A DNA stretch of 64,000 bases from JAWKWH01 sp963669455. GTDB lineage: Bacteria > Pseudomonadota > Alphaproteobacteria > Rhizobiales > Rhizobiaceae. A program made the translations under genes and the position numbers. The stretch is taken from NCBI GenBank assembly GCA_963669455.1, contig OY770026.1, forward strand, positions 992,001 through 1,056,000, in the 5' to 3' direction. Of this stretch, positions 9,783 through 19,186 are shown piece after piece (the first letter of the stretch is position 1; each line of letters begins with the position of its first letter). The notes beneath the pieces are model-generated. The model ran no database searches, was not told the origin of the DNA, and saw nothing but the letters and a program-made list of their open reading frames with translations.

Positions 9783-11293
9783 TTCAGGCTCCAAAGTTGC
9801 TGGGCGATCTGCATGGACGCATTGAATTTCGCTTGTGCGGCGACCAGTTGCTCGCGCGCTGCCGGATCGGGTTCGAAGCCGCTCTGGCTATGGAAAATGC
9901 CGCTATCCTTAGCGCTCAACGCGTCGGGCCAGATACCAACGCCAAGCCCGGCGCAAAGGGCGGCGGCCAGGCAGTTCGATTCCTGATTGGCGAGGAGCCG
10001 GATGGGAATACCCAGGCCGCTGGAAATGGCTTGCATCATCATCGGGTTGCGGGCCCCGCCGCCGACAATGGTGAGAGCGTCAATATTGCGGCCGGTTACA
10101 CGGGTGACATCCTCGTATAGCACCTGCAACGAATGAGCGATGCCCAAGACAACGGCCTTGTAGAGATGAGCGCGGCGGTGTTCGACATGCAACCCGTGAA
10201 AGATACCCGAGGCATTTCCATGCTGGTGTGGAGCACCACCGGGCCTCAGGAAAGGAAGGAAGACCGGGAGGATGTCGTTTTCGTCGAGCATTGATGCCTC
10301 TTCCAACGCCTTTTCGAAGGCTTCGGAACCGTCCAGCTCACTATAGGTGTTCTCGACGATCCATTGCTGGCCGATAGCGCCAGTGAAGCTGACATACTGG
10401 CTGTGATACAAACCCGGAACCAAATGGCGGTAGCAGATCATGCGCGAGGCGAAGTCGCCGAAGGGTTCGGTTTCGATGGTGCCGCCCCAAAGCGCCGAGC
10501 CCAGGTAGAAGTAAGCGTTACCTTCGGTCAGCGCGGCTGATCCGGCGGCGGCGCAGGGACCATCGCCGGCCCCGACTGCGACTGGCGTGCCTTCCTTCAA
10601 CCCGGTCATTTTGGCAATGTCTGGCGTGATTGCCCCGGCAATCTCCGTGCTTTCGATCATATCGGGAAAGAGGTCGGCCGACAGACCCGCGCAATCGAGA
10701 ATTGCGGTGCTGTGCTGTCCGGCGCGCAGGTCGAAGGCTCCGCCGAGGCATTGGTCCGTCGGGTCCGTCGCCACGGCCCCCGTCAGGCGATAGAGAACAT
10801 ATTCCTTCGCATGCAGCCATTTTGCGGCCCTGGCGAAGAGCTCCGGCTGATGTTCGGCGAACCACATCATGCGGAAGGCCGAGGTCATGTGAACCGGGTG
10901 CCCCTGGAAGGTGATGTCGTAATAGGCCTCGTGCCCGCCGAAATCGCGCAGGAACCGTTCCGCCTGGGCTTTGGCCCGTTGGTCGGCCCAGATCGGGATG
11001 CTGTCGGCCAATAGCTCGCCATCCGCCGAAAGCGGGACTTGCCCCATCATCTGGCCGGAAAAAGACAGGCCCGCGATGCGACCGGGGTCGACCGCGCTTT
11101 CCGCCAGCACATCGCGCAATCCGGCAACCGTGCCGTCGATCCAATCCTGCGGGCGTTGCTCCACATGGTCCGCTTCGGGATAGGTGGTATCATGGGTGTG
11201 GTAGGTTGAGGCGACAAGGTGTCCGTCCGTTCCGAACATGGCCACTTTCACGCCGGTCGTGCCGATGTCGATGCCGATCAGGAGATCGCTCAT
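9779..11293 (-). CDS. FGGY-family carbohydrate kinase (xylulokinase-like)
   Basis: About 504 residues, typical of FGGY kinases. The N-terminal ATPase motif is GIDIGTTGVK; the middle has SFSGQMMGQVP and IPIWADQRA, as in xylulokinases; the C-terminal ATP-binding segment is IVGGGARNPMMMQ. It should phosphorylate a ketose or polyol after uptake. The start at 11293 is chosen because it overlaps the upstream aldolase stop in an ATGA; the longer frame to 11350 would run into that gene. The product is likely the substrate of one of the two DeoC-like aldolases encoded just upstream. Confidence 0.9.
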   Translation of the reverse strand: MSDLLIGIDIGTTGVKVAMFGTDGHLVASTYHTHDTTYPEADHVEQRPQDWIDGTVAGLRDVLAESAVDPGRIAGLSFSGQMMGQVPLSADGELLADSIPIWADQRAKAQAERFLRDFGGHEAYYDITFQGHPVHMTSAFRMMWFAEHQPELFARAAKWLHAKEYVLYRLTGAVATDPTDQCLGGAFDLRAGQHSTAILDCAGLSADLFPDMIESTEIAGAITPDIAKMTGLKEGTPVAVGAGDGPCAAAGSAALTEGNAYFYLGSALWGGTIETEPFGDFASRMICYRHLVPGLYHSQYVSFTGAIGQQWIVENTYSELDGSEAFEKALEEASMLDENDILPVFLPFLRPGGAPHQHGNASGIFHGLHVEHRRAHLYKAVVLGIAHSLQVLYEDVTRVTGRNIDALTIVGGGARNPMMMQAISSGLGIPIRLLANQESNCLAAALCAGLGVGIWPDALSAKDSGIFHSQSGFEPDPAAREQLVAAQAKFNASMQIAQQLWSLK

Positions 11294-11967
11294 GTGTTTT
11301 CCTTTCCGTTGTTCGGTGATGGCGCGGTCAGTGCCCAGAAATCGGTGCAAATCACCTTGTCGGCACCAGCCTCTAACCAGCCCGAAATGGCCGCAGCCGT
11401 TGTTCCAGCCGGGGCCATAGCCGCCAGTTCGAACCGGCCGTTGACCTTTGCGGCAATCGCGCCAATGGCTGCGTCATCGGGCAAGGCTAGACCGGAGGCC
11501 GCGACACCGTTCGACAGGATCAGGAGTGCGGCCCCGCATTGTGCCACATCATCTGCCAGCGCTTTCAGACGATCCGCCGGTATGGCCGAAAGTGAGGTCA
11601 TGATCCAGACGTCTCCGGTCAGTTCGGCGAACCCCAAAAACTCTTCAGTCGAGCCTACAGTGCTGTCCAGCCATGGGCCGACGCCGTGCATGACCGCGTT
11701 GGGGCCGTTCTGGATGGCGGCAAGTTCATCAAGGGCCACAGCCTTGGCGGGCCAGACCCATTGGCCGATGGGAAACCCGACGATACCGGTGACTTTCAGG
11801 TCCAGCCCGGCATCGCGCACTTCCTCCATGGCCAGGGCGGCCATGTTTTCGTTTACGACAAGGTGGCTGAGACCGCGCGCGGCGGCGCGATGCACGTCGC
11901 GCAGAACCGCGGCGCGGTTGGGCTCAAGATGCAGGCTGGCCGCGATGATGGTTTCGCGCGGGATCAT
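11290..11967 (-). CDS. DeoC-like aldolase homologue lacking the expected Schiff-base lysine
   Basis: About 225 residues with the DeoC/DERA fold signature LKVTGIVGFPIG. However, the strand that in DERA carries the Schiff-base Lys (consensus VKTSTG) reads LLILSNGVAASG here, with no Lys. The start at 11967 forms an ATGA overlap with the upstream paralogue; the longer frame to 12057 overlaps it too far. It may be a non-catalytic partner subunit or a divergent lyase. The adjoining paralogue (11964-12689) keeps the Lys, so a heteromeric aldolase is possible (inference). Confidence 0.72.
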   Translation of the reverse strand: MIPRETIIAASLHLEPNRAAVLRDVHRAAARGLSHLVVNENMAALAMEEVRDAGLDLKVTGIVGFPIGQWVWPAKAVALDELAAIQNGPNAVMHGVGPWLDSTVGSTEEFLGFAELTGDVWIMTSLSAIPADRLKALADDVAQCGAALLILSNGVAASGLALPDDAAIGAIAAKVNGRFELAAMAPAGTTAAAISGWLEAGADKVICTDFWALTAPSPNNGKENT

Positions 11968-12689
11968 TGTGCGGGTCCCCCGGCTTCGGTCGGCAATCCA
12001 AGTCGGCGGGCATATGCTTCGACGATTTCGAAGACCGAGGCCGAATGCACGATGCAAATGCCCCGTGACAGGAAATGATCGACCTGTTCAATGGTGCGCA
12101 CGTTGCCGGAAGGATGAATATCGATGCGGCCATTAAAATGGCGATGCACCAGATCGACTTCTTCCAGCGAAGTGCCCCAGCCATAGCCTGTGTTCATCTT
12201 CACCCGGTTTGCGCCACCTGCCAGAATAGCCTCGCAGGCTGCGACGATCTGGCGGTCGTCTAGAAGCGTCGCCTGAATGACCATCGCCATGGGAAGGCGA
12301 TCACCGCAGCGCTCCATGACCTGCCGTGTCTCATCGGTCACCGCCTTCCAATCACCCTCGGCCAGATTGGCGTAGTCCAGACAATAGCAACTGTCATCGA
12401 TGCCTTGATCCAGAAGATAGTCCAGTTGGAAGAGCTTCTGTTTCAACGTGGCATTACCGGCCGGGTAGCCAACCGGGACGTGCAGTTTGGCATACCCCTC
12501 CAATGTGTCGCGCGCGGCGTCGAGCATGGAGGCTTCGCAGTCGAAGGCCTCGATGTTCAATCCGGAACGGCGGAGTTTGCTGGCTTCGGCAATGACATCG
12601 GCAAGGGTCTTTTCCTCGCCCAGGCAACCGAAGTGAAAGATGCTGGCGAAGGCCTGCACGCGGGGATCGGTGACGTAGGCCCCGATCAT
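11964..12689 (-). CDS. Deoxyribose-phosphate-aldolase-like (DeoC family) protein
   Basis: About 241 residues. It aligns by eye with DERA: VPVGYPAG (the VGFPLG loop), an acidic DSCYCLDYANL segment, and ANRVKMNTGYGWG, which places a Lys at the Schiff-base position. The second conserved Lys of DERA (VKASGG) is replaced in DIHPSGNVRT, so the substrate probably differs from deoxyribose-5-phosphate. The start at 12689 overlaps the upstream VOC gene in an ATGA. It probably cleaves a phosphorylated sugar made by the FGGY kinase of the same operon. Confidence 0.78.
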   Translation of the reverse strand: MIGAYVTDPRVQAFASIFHFGCLGEEKTLADVIAEASKLRRSGLNIEAFDCEASMLDAARDTLEGYAKLHVPVGYPAGNATLKQKLFQLDYLLDQGIDDSCYCLDYANLAEGDWKAVTDETRQVMERCGDRLPMAMVIQATLLDDRQIVAACEAILAGGANRVKMNTGYGWGTSLEEVDLVHRHFNGRIDIHPSGNVRTIEQVDHFLSRGICIVHSASVFEIVEAYARRLGLPTEAGGPAQ

Positions 12690-13489
12690 GACATGTCCTC
12701 TGTCGCGAAATGGAAGACGGCGTCGGGTGCGCCATTGCGTATCTCGACCACCTCTCCATTCGGACCGGTTTCGACGCGCGGTTCGTCGTCGCATTCGATG
12801 ATGATCCGCGACCAGAGCGGATGGCCGGCGAAACTGGCCCCGGGCGCGCGCGTGGCGGGCGTGGAGGCGATTTCCAGCAAATAGCTGCCGCGCCTTACAA
12901 AACGGATGGTGATGTCGCCATCCGGCGTTACGATGGAAAAATCGGCTTCTGTCGCAAAACCAAAACCCGCGTAGAAGGCCGTCGCTTCATCGACATCCCG
13001 GCAGCGCACGCCGAAGTGATCATGCCCGCCCGGATTGACCACCTGAGCGGGATCCCCGGGCGGTGTGGAATTGTGTTGGCAATATTCGATCCGGGCATCC
13101 CCGGGGCCGAAAGCAAAGGCAATGCGTACGCCATGTGACCAGAACATCGGCAGGTCAATGGGACCGTCCGGCGTGACGTCGGGGTCGAGCCGTGCCCATT
13201 TTGCCCGCAGGGCCATGACGGTTGCGTCAACATCGCGGGCCTTCAATGCCAAGTGGTCGAAGGGGCCGTGCCCCAAGGGCGTACTCGCATCCGTGCGGAC
13301 CAGTTCGATGACCTGATCCAGTCGGCGCAGGCGCAAGCTGTCCGTGTTGTTCGGCAGCGAGCGGACATCAAGATACTCCGCTTCGGCCTTGAACCCAAAG
13401 CGGTCGGTCAGGGTCCAGGCAGCAACGGGCAGATCATTTGTCTGAAGTTGGGCGACCAGTTGGAAGGTTCCGGTATTGCGTTCGGGCAC
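12686..13489 (-). CDS. VOC (glyoxalase/dioxygenase superfamily) protein
   Basis: Two vicinal-oxygen-chelate half-domains: one around FDHLALKARDVDATV and one around HDHFGVRCRDVDEATAFY. Each opens with a His where VOC metal ligands usually lie. About 267 residues. The likely start is the GTG at 13489, after a GAGG; a TTG at 13513 would overlap the stop of the upstream gene. The family includes isomerases, epimerases and dioxygenases, so the reaction is open. Its place between a sugar-acid dehydratase and two aldolases suggests isomerisation or lactone/keto chemistry on the same substrate. Confidence 0.7.
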   Translation of the reverse strand: MPERNTGTFQLVAQLQTNDLPVAAWTLTDRFGFKAEAEYLDVRSLPNNTDSLRLRRLDQVIELVRTDASTPLGHGPFDHLALKARDVDATVMALRAKWARLDPDVTPDGPIDLPMFWSHGVRIAFAFGPGDARIEYCQHNSTPPGDPAQVVNPGGHDHFGVRCRDVDEATAFYAGFGFATEADFSIVTPDGDITIRFVRRGSYLLEIASTPATRAPGASFAGHPLWSRIIIECDDEPRVETGPNGEVVEIRNGAPDAVFHFATEDMS

Positions 13490-13502
13490 GGCTGATCTTA
13501 CC

Positions 13503-14714
13503 TCAGATGACAATGGACTGCGCGTGTTTGCGCACGAAGTCTTCGTTCAGATCCAGCCCCAGCCCTGGCGCATCGGTGGCGATCAGCCGGCCTGCCTCGG
13601 GCTGTTGGTCCTGCAAGCAAATGTTGCGGTTGGCACTGCAGGTGGCGTTCACGTGGTGTTCGTAGATCTCGAAATTCGGGATTGCAGTTGAGATGTGAAT
13701 AGCGGCGGCTGCCGAGATCGGTGAGCCGCAGACATGGCCCTGAACGGTAACCTCATAGGCGTGGGCCATGTCGCAGATTTTCTTGCCTTCGGAGATGCCA
13801 CCGACCAGACAGAAATCGGGTTGCAGCATGTCGAGTGAGGCATCCTCCAGATAGCTTCGGAACTGCCAGCGGGTGAAGATACGCTCGCCACCTGCCATGG
13901 CCATATGCGGCATACGCTGTTTCAAGGTCTTGGCAGGCCCGGTGGCATTGTAGTTCACGGCTTCCTCGACCATGAATAAGTCGTATTCGGCGCAAGCCTC
14001 GGCCAGTTTCTGCCCGCCGGTGAGGGACGTCAGCGAGTGCAGTTCAAGGATGATGTCCGCATCCGGGCCTATGGCCTTACGGATGGCGGCAATCCGGCTG
14101 ACGGCACGTTTGACCATGGCGTTGTCGAGGGCGCCCTTCATGTTGTTGGGATTTTCGACCAGCCCGTCCTCGGTGATCATGATCGGATCGACCTTCACCG
14201 CGTCGTATCCTTCGGCCATCGCCGTGGCGGCTGCTTGGGCGTACTCGGCGGGGTCTTTCAGGTTGTACCAGGTGCCATCCTTGCTCCAACTGAACTGGAT
14301 CTGACTGGCATAGCAGCGCAGATCCTCTTGCACGCGCCCGCCCAGCAATTGCCAGACCGGCTGGCCAAGCGCCTTGCCGGTGATGTCCCAAAGGGCGATG
14401 TCGACCGCGCTCATCGTGGCGTTGATGACCGGGCCACAGGCGCCACCCCAGAAAGAAAAGCGCTGCATCTTGTTCCAGATCACTTCGCGGTCCAGCGGAT
14501 TTTCCCCGATAACGAAGGCTTTCAGGAAATCTTCCAGCATGCCGACTGCACCGTTGTGCCCAACACCATAAGCCAACCCTGCTTCGCCCAAGCCGACAAG
14601 GCCATCGTCGGTTGTTAGTTTGAGCAAAACCGGGTGCCAGGAGCCTTGAGTTTCTGCAAAGTTTTGCGAAAGCTCCAGATCGAGAACAAATATTTCGGCG
14701 GACACGATTTTCAT
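13503..14714 (-). CDS. Enolase-superfamily sugar-acid dehydratase (mandelate racemase/muconate lactonizing type)
   Basis: 403 residues, normal for the family. The capping domain covers roughly residues 1-125 (ends SAVDIALWDITGKALG) and is followed by a TIM barrel. Visible active-site elements are KVDP (Lys and Asp on one strand), ILELHS, VEEAV and AGGERI as metal-binding acids, and VQGHVCGSP with a His. This fits dehydration of an aldonic or aldaric acid to a 2-keto-3-deoxy acid. It sits directly downstream of the TRAP transporter that probably imports the substrate. The exact sugar acid cannot be read from the sequence. Confidence 0.85.
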   Translation of the reverse strand: MKIVSAEIFVLDLELSQNFAETQGSWHPVLLKLTTDDGLVGLGEAGLAYGVGHNGAVGMLEDFLKAFVIGENPLDREVIWNKMQRFSFWGGACGPVINATMSAVDIALWDITGKALGQPVWQLLGGRVQEDLRCYASQIQFSWSKDGTWYNLKDPAEYAQAAATAMAEGYDAVKVDPIMITEDGLVENPNNMKGALDNAMVKRAVSRIAAIRKAIGPDADIILELHSLTSLTGGQKLAEACAEYDLFMVEEAVNYNATGPAKTLKQRMPHMAMAGGERIFTRWQFRSYLEDASLDMLQPDFCLVGGISEGKKICDMAHAYEVTVQGHVCGSPISAAAAIHISTAIPNFEIYEHHVNATCSANRNICLQDQQPEAGRLIATDAPGLGLDLNEDFVRKHAQSIVI

Positions 14715-14738
14715 TGTACTTCCTTCGTTATGTCGCGT

Positions 14739-16028
14739 TCACCGAAAGCCGAAATAGCTCGGGATGGCATTTGTTAGAAACGGAAACATGCCAATCACAA
14801 CGAGCAGCACGAATTTGATCGCAAGAAACGGTAGCAGTTCTCGGATGAGGTCGCCCAGCCGAAGCTTTACGACACTGCACATGGCAAACAGCACATTGCC
14901 AATCGGAGGAGTGGCCAACCCGACGGTGACATTGACAATCAGCATGATGCCCAACTGTGTGGGGCTTACGCCGACGTTATAGGCAAGGGGTGCCACAATC
15001 GGCCCGAACAGAATCAAGGCCAGGGCGGCATCCATGAACATGCCAAGGATCAGGAACAGCACGTTGATCGCCAGGATCAGCAGCAGGGGGGAGCCTTCGA
15101 AATAAGCGAACCAAACCGAAACCTTGCCCGCGAAATCCTCCAGCGCGAATATCCACGTCATCGTCAAAGCGGCGCCGATCATGAACAAAAGCCGCGCTGC
15201 ATCAAAGGACGAAGAGACAAAGATCCGATAGACGTCATGTAGACTAAGCGCGCGATAGAGGAAAACGCCCACGATAAGCGCATATAGAACCGATACGGCT
15301 GCGGCCTCCGTCGGTGTCATGATGCCGCCAACAATGCCTCCGATCAGTACGAAAGGCATCATCAGAGCAAGTGCTGCGTCTTTGGTGCCGATCGCGAAAT
15401 CCGGAAGCGTTCTTTTGACTTCCGATTTCGGGAAGTTTCTCCGCTTCGCCTGAGAGCCGATCACAAGCATATCCGCGACGGCCATCAGCACGCCGGGAAT
15501 GAGGGCGGCGAGAAACATCGCCCCAACCGACACGTTCATGATTGCACAATAGAGGATGATGATGCCGCTTGGCGGAATGATCGGCCCCACCAGCGATGAG
15601 GCGACGGTTACGGCGGCGGCGAAAGGGCGCGGGTATCCGGCCTTCTCCATTGCCGTCACCTCGACCTTGCCCAAGGCCGCGATGTCCCCGACGGCGACGC
15701 CGGTCAGCCCCGAGAACAATAGGCTTGCCAGCACATTCACATAGGCAAACCCTCCGCGCACCCGTCCGATGACGAGGTTGGAAAAGTGCATCAGCCGTTC
15801 GGCCATGCCCGAGCGGCTCATCAATTCACCAGCAAGCAGGAAGAACGGGATTGCGGTCAGAACGATGAAGTCGATGCCTTCAAAAATCTTTTGTGGCAGC
15901 AAATCCACGAAGCTGGGGACCGGCCCCAACAGGAAATAGACCCCTGAGATCGAGATCATCGCGAAACTGATCGGCACGCCCAAAAGGATCATTCCGAAGA
16001 ATAGGATTAGGACGATTTCAAGCGGCAT
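14739..16028 (-). CDS. dctM: TRAP transporter large permease (DctM type), system 1
   Basis: 429 residues, highly hydrophobic with about a dozen membrane segments. It has the DctM family signature regions MSRSGMAERLMHFSNLVIG and VGPIIPPSGIIIL, and the C-terminal TPPIGNVLFA. It is the channel subunit that takes solute across the inner membrane with sodium, fed by the periplasmic binding protein at 16639-17688. Its ATG shares one base with the stop of dctQ. It is followed at 24 bases by the dehydratase. Confidence 0.92.
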   Translation of the reverse strand: MPLEIVLILFFGMILLGVPISFAMISISGVYFLLGPVPSFVDLLPQKIFEGIDFIVLTAIPFFLLAGELMSRSGMAERLMHFSNLVIGRVRGGFAYVNVLASLLFSGLTGVAVGDIAALGKVEVTAMEKAGYPRPFAAAVTVASSLVGPIIPPSGIIILYCAIMNVSVGAMFLAALIPGVLMAVADMLVIGSQAKRRNFPKSEVKRTLPDFAIGTKDAALALMMPFVLIGGIVGGIMTPTEAAAVSVLYALIVGVFLYRALSLHDVYRIFVSSSFDAARLLFMIGAALTMTWIFALEDFAGKVSVWFAYFEGSPLLLILAINVLFLILGMFMDAALALILFGPIVAPLAYNVGVSPTQLGIMLIVNVTVGLATPPIGNVLFAMCSVVKLRLGDLIRELLPFLAIKFVLLVVIGMFPFLTNAIPSYFGFR

Positions 16029-16576
16029 CAGGTGTCACTTTCCGTATCAACAGGTTTGAACGAACCATCCATGAAGCGGGTCTGTTCCGGCACTTCAACC
16101 GGGGCAGCCCTCAGCGCGCGCCTGAGGTCATTCCAGATCAGCACAATGGTAAAAAGGGACACCAGCGTTGCGCCAATGGGCACCGCGATGGTGGGAGCCG
16201 TCATCGATATCTGGCTGCCCGGAGCCAGAATGTTCGTCATTGAAAAGGCAAACTTGAAACCTGTCCAGGCGACGACCGCGCTGATCGAGGCCACCAGCAA
16301 CCGTATGGCGTTCTGCATGATCTTGCGGACGCGCGGGCTCAGTTTCTCGGAAAAGATATAGAGTGTGATGTGGTCCTCGAACAACGCCAACACCGCTGCT
16401 CCAAGCATCACCATCCAAACCATTGCGTATCGTGTGATCTCTTCGGTCCAGCTTGGTGAAAACGAAAAAAGGTAGCGGGTTACGACAAGACTGTTCATCA
16501 CCGCCACCATGCCCAGCATAAGAAGGAACATAAGGACGGAAATGGTCCCGCATATCGTGGTAAGAGCCTTGCTCAC
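16028..16576 (-). CDS. dctQ: TRAP transporter small permease (DctQ type), system 1
   Basis: About 182 residues with four predicted membrane helices and the small-subunit motif WTEEITRYAMVWMVMLGA. I choose the GTG at 16576 because GGAGG lies six bases upstream; the longer frame to 16609 has no ribosome site. It partners the DctM protein encoded immediately downstream, and dctP lies 62 bases upstream. Confidence 0.88.
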   Translation of the reverse strand: MSKALTTICGTISVLMFLLMLGMVAVMNSLVVTRYLFSFSPSWTEEITRYAMVWMVMLGAAVLALFEDHITLYIFSEKLSPRVRKIMQNAIRLLVASISAVVAWTGFKFAFSMTNILAPGSQISMTAPTIAVPIGATLVSLFTIVLIWNDLRRALRAAPVEVPEQTRFMDGSFKPVDTESDT

Positions 16577-16638
16577 GGAATGCCTCCAGAATGTGCAACC
16601 CGCCGGCATTGTTTAGCCGGCAGGTTCGATCGAGTGTC

Positions 16639-17688
16639 TTACAGCTTCGCTTCAGCAGCTTTAACCGCAGATAGAAGCCGTTCTAGCAGGTCGGCGTCCA
16701 CATTTTTCTGAAGTGACCCCAGGGCAGGACCCTGGGTCCGCGACTGAAACTCTGCCTTAACTTCGACGGTTGGGTCGACGATCGAGACACCCTGGCTTTC
16801 GAGGTACTCACGGTCCGAGGTCTCGTTTGCCAGCGAAATGCGCCTGTTGGTGGTTTTATAGTTGTTGGCGGCTTGAGCGACCGCGTCGCGCAGATCTTGA
16901 GGCAGACTGTCCAACCACTTCTCGCTAATGAACAGCGAGATGATCGAATAGACGTGACCATCCAGAATGATGTGCTGTTGCACCTCTTCCAGCCTCGGTA
17001 CCCTGAATGTGGATAGCGAGTTCTCCTGACCGTCTACGACCCCGGTTTGAAGCGATGTGTAAAGATCAGCCCAGGGGATCGGCGTGGGTGATGCGCCCAG
17101 AGATTCCACGATCTGCATGTGCAGCGGGTTGTTCATCGTCCGGATCTTCAGGCCCGCCATATCCTCGACCGTCGCCATCGGCGAGTTGGACGAATAGTGC
17201 CGGTAGCCGCCATTTTCCAGCCATGGCATCGGGCGCAGACCAGAGGTGTCTGCCATCTTTTCGGCCAGGTGCGCTCCGAATTCGCCGTCGAACACCTCAT
17301 AGGCTACTTTCCGGTCAATGAAGAGATAGGGCAGGCCAAGCACCTGAATGTCAGGATAATACGGAGCAACATGTCCGTCGGACGCGATAACACCTTCAAC
17401 CTGGCCATTGCGAACAAGGTTCAACACGTTTTCGACTTTGCCGAGCTGACCATTCCAGAAGATCTGCACATCGATGCGACCGCCGGACAGCTTTTCCAGA
17501 TCGGTTTCAAAGTTGCGCAAACCCGTCTGGTTGTAATGCTCAACATCCTCGGGCAGTGGCGCATCGCCGATCGAGATTTTCATTGTGTAATCAGCAGCAG
17601 CGGCCGAATGCGCGGTAAGTGCCAGAGCCGAAGCCAGCACGATACCGGTCAATTTGCCCATTGCATCCCGTCCAATTGATTTGACCAT
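16639..17688 (-). CDS. dctP: TRAP transporter substrate-binding protein (DctP type), system 1
   Basis: About 349 residues with a Sec signal peptide (hydrophobic core near residues 13-26, cleavage near AAAADYTMK). The family segment KIRTMNNPLHMQIVESLGASPTPIPWADLYTSLQTGVVDGQEN is present in parts and contains the Arg that binds the solute carboxylate. The start at 17688 has an ideal AGGGAGG five bases upstream; the frame extends to 17736 without one. It is the first gene of the leftward operon. Together with the downstream dehydratase it points to sugar-acid uptake. Confidence 0.92.
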   Translation of the reverse strand: MVKSIGRDAMGKLTGIVLASALALTAHSAAAADYTMKISIGDAPLPEDVEHYNQTGLRNFETDLEKLSGGRIDVQIFWNGQLGKVENVLNLVRNGQVEGVIASDGHVAPYYPDIQVLGLPYLFIDRKVAYEVFDGEFGAHLAEKMADTSGLRPMPWLENGGYRHYSSNSPMATVEDMAGLKIRTMNNPLHMQIVESLGASPTPIPWADLYTSLQTGVVDGQENSLSTFRVPRLEEVQQHIILDGHVYSIISLFISEKWLDSLPQDLRDAVAQAANNYKTTNRRISLANETSDREYLESQGVSIVDPTVEVKAEFQSRTQGPALGSLQKNVDADLLERLLSAVKAAEAKL

Positions 17689-17909
17689 AAGATCCTCCCT
17701 AGTTTTTTGTGGGCCTAAACCCATCCTTGAATTCACGTAGTCCAGCTACTTTGTTTCAGCAGGCACGGGGAAATTTGGCTTCCTCGAATGCCAACGCTGG
17801 CATAAAAGCCATAAATGATGGAGTTTTACAAGCGTTTTTTGGTTGACCGAGCCTTTTTCGAGCTCTAAGCATATCGTTATCGTAGTTTTACTAAAATCGG
17901 AGGCTTGAT
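17689..17909. promoter_or_regulatory. Divergent promoter region of the sugar-acid island
   Basis: 221 bases between dctP (leftward) and the cupin isomerase (rightward). It is AT-rich near 17810-17895 and holds T-tracts and an imperfect AGTTTTACT element. The RpiR-type regulator at 21911 is the obvious candidate to bind here, but I could not define a convincing operator or pair of -35/-10 boxes. Confidence 0.5.
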
Positions 17910-18536
17910 TTGTTAACAACCCCTTCCTCACATGTTGTCTGCGCAAAAGACGGCAAGCTTGGGAATTCAAGCCGCACGTACCAGAAAAAACTGGGCGACC
18001 TGACTGGTTTGTACGAGGACACCGCTGCATTTGATGCCGCTGTCAGCACGGATGGTGAGCGTATTGTCTACGAGGTTCAGGACAAGCATCCAGATCAGCG
18101 TGCCGGTGATCTGATCTTTGGAGTGACCCTGATGCAGCCCGGGCGCATTGGCGATGAGTATTTCATGACGCGCGGCCATATCCATGCCAAGGGCAATCGC
18201 CCGGAAATCTACTATGGAGAAAGTGGCGAGGGGTTGATGCTGATGGAGTCGCCGGAAGGGGAGACCCGGATCATCGAAATCCGCCCCCGCGTAATCTGCT
18301 ACGTGCCACCGTTTTGGATACACCGGTCGGTCAATACCGGTACGGCGCCATTTGTGATGACCTTCGTGTACCCTTCCGATTCCGGCCAGGATTATGACGT
18401 GATCGCACGGACCCGTGGAATGCGGAGTCGTGTGGTGGCCAGAGGCGACGGTTGGAAAGAAATACCCAATACCGTCTATGAGCCGCGCGATGCCGAACAA
18501 ATTGCAGCCATATATCAAACCGGAGATCAGGCATGA
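17910..18536 (+). CDS. Cupin-type (archaeal-like) glucose-6-phosphate isomerase family protein
   Basis: 208 residues. It carries the cupin phosphoglucose isomerase (PGI) motif: GHIHAKGNRPEIYYGESGEG supplies two His and a Glu metal ligand, and PPFWIHRSVNTG supplies the last His. This matches the metal-dependent cupin PGI rather than the usual bacterial enzyme. The start is a TTG preceded by GGAGG at six bases; no ATG fits as well. As first gene of a six-gene rightward operon, it probably interconverts a phosphorylated aldose and ketose of this pathway rather than serving central glycolysis. Confidence 0.85.
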   Translation: MLTTPSSHVVCAKDGKLGNSSRTYQKKLGDLTGLYEDTAAFDAAVSTDGERIVYEVQDKHPDQRAGDLIFGVTLMQPGRIGDEYFMTRGHIHAKGNRPEIYYGESGEGLMLMESPEGETRIIEIRPRVICYVPPFWIHRSVNTGTAPFVMTFVYPSDSGQDYDVIARTRGMRSRVVARGDGWKEIPNTVYEPRDAEQIAAIYQTGDQA

Positions 18537-19186
18537 GTGTGTTTGACCAACTGTCCGGGATCGGGGTGGTTCCGGTCGTTGTTCTTGACGATCCGCGTGA
18601 TGCTCTTGATCTTGCCGATGCGCTTGGCGAAGGCGGTCTGCCGGTTGCCGAGATCACCTATCGCACCGACGCTGCCGCCGACACCATTCATCGGATCGCC
18701 AGTGAACGCGCCGATTTCCTGGTCGGGGCCGGAACAGTTATCAGCGCGGAACAAGTCGCCTCGGCAAAAAGCGCCGGTGCCGCCTTTGCCCTGGCCCCCG
18801 GTACCGATCCGGACATCATCGCCGCCGCGGAAAGGACGGGTTTGCCCTATGCGCCCGGTATCGCCACGCCGTCCGATCTTCAAATCGCGGTGCGCTGTGG
18901 GTGCCGGTTTTTGAAGTTCTTTCCCGCAGGCCTGTTGGGTGGGCCGAAGATGCTGGCCAATATTTCGGCGCCCTTCACCCATCTTGGGCTGGGTTTCAAT
19001 CCCACGGGTGGTGTTAATGCCGACAATATGGCGGATTGGCTTTCGACCACCAATGTGCGCGCTGTGGGAGGCACCTGGATTGCCACGCATGGCGACATTG
19101 CCGATGGCAATTGGGCCCGGATAACCCAAAATGCGAAGGAAGCCGTCGCTTGCGTCCAACGTCTCCGCGAGGCACAGGATGTTTGA
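18533..19186 (+). CDS. eda: 2-keto-3-deoxy-phospho-sugar aldolase (KDPG/KDPGal aldolase family)
   Basis: 217 residues of the class I KDPG aldolase family: VAEITYRT (catalytic Glu), VGAGTV, and FLKFFPAG with the Schiff-base Lys. It cleaves a 2-keto-3-deoxy-6-phospho sugar acid into pyruvate and a triose phosphate. It overlaps the preceding isomerase by ATGA. It is consistent with the enolase-superfamily dehydratase of the divergent operon, which would make 2-keto-3-deoxy acids. The exact epimer (gluconate or galactonate series) is undetermined. Confidence 0.88.
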   Translation: MSVFDQLSGIGVVPVVVLDDPRDALDLADALGEGGLPVAEITYRTDAAADTIHRIASERADFLVGAGTVISAEQVASAKSAGAAFALAPGTDPDIIAAAERTGLPYAPGIATPSDLQIAVRCGCRFLKFFPAGLLGGPKMLANISAPFTHLGLGFNPTGGVNADNMADWLSTTNVRAVGGTWIATHGDIADGNWARITQNAKEAVACVQRLREAQDV

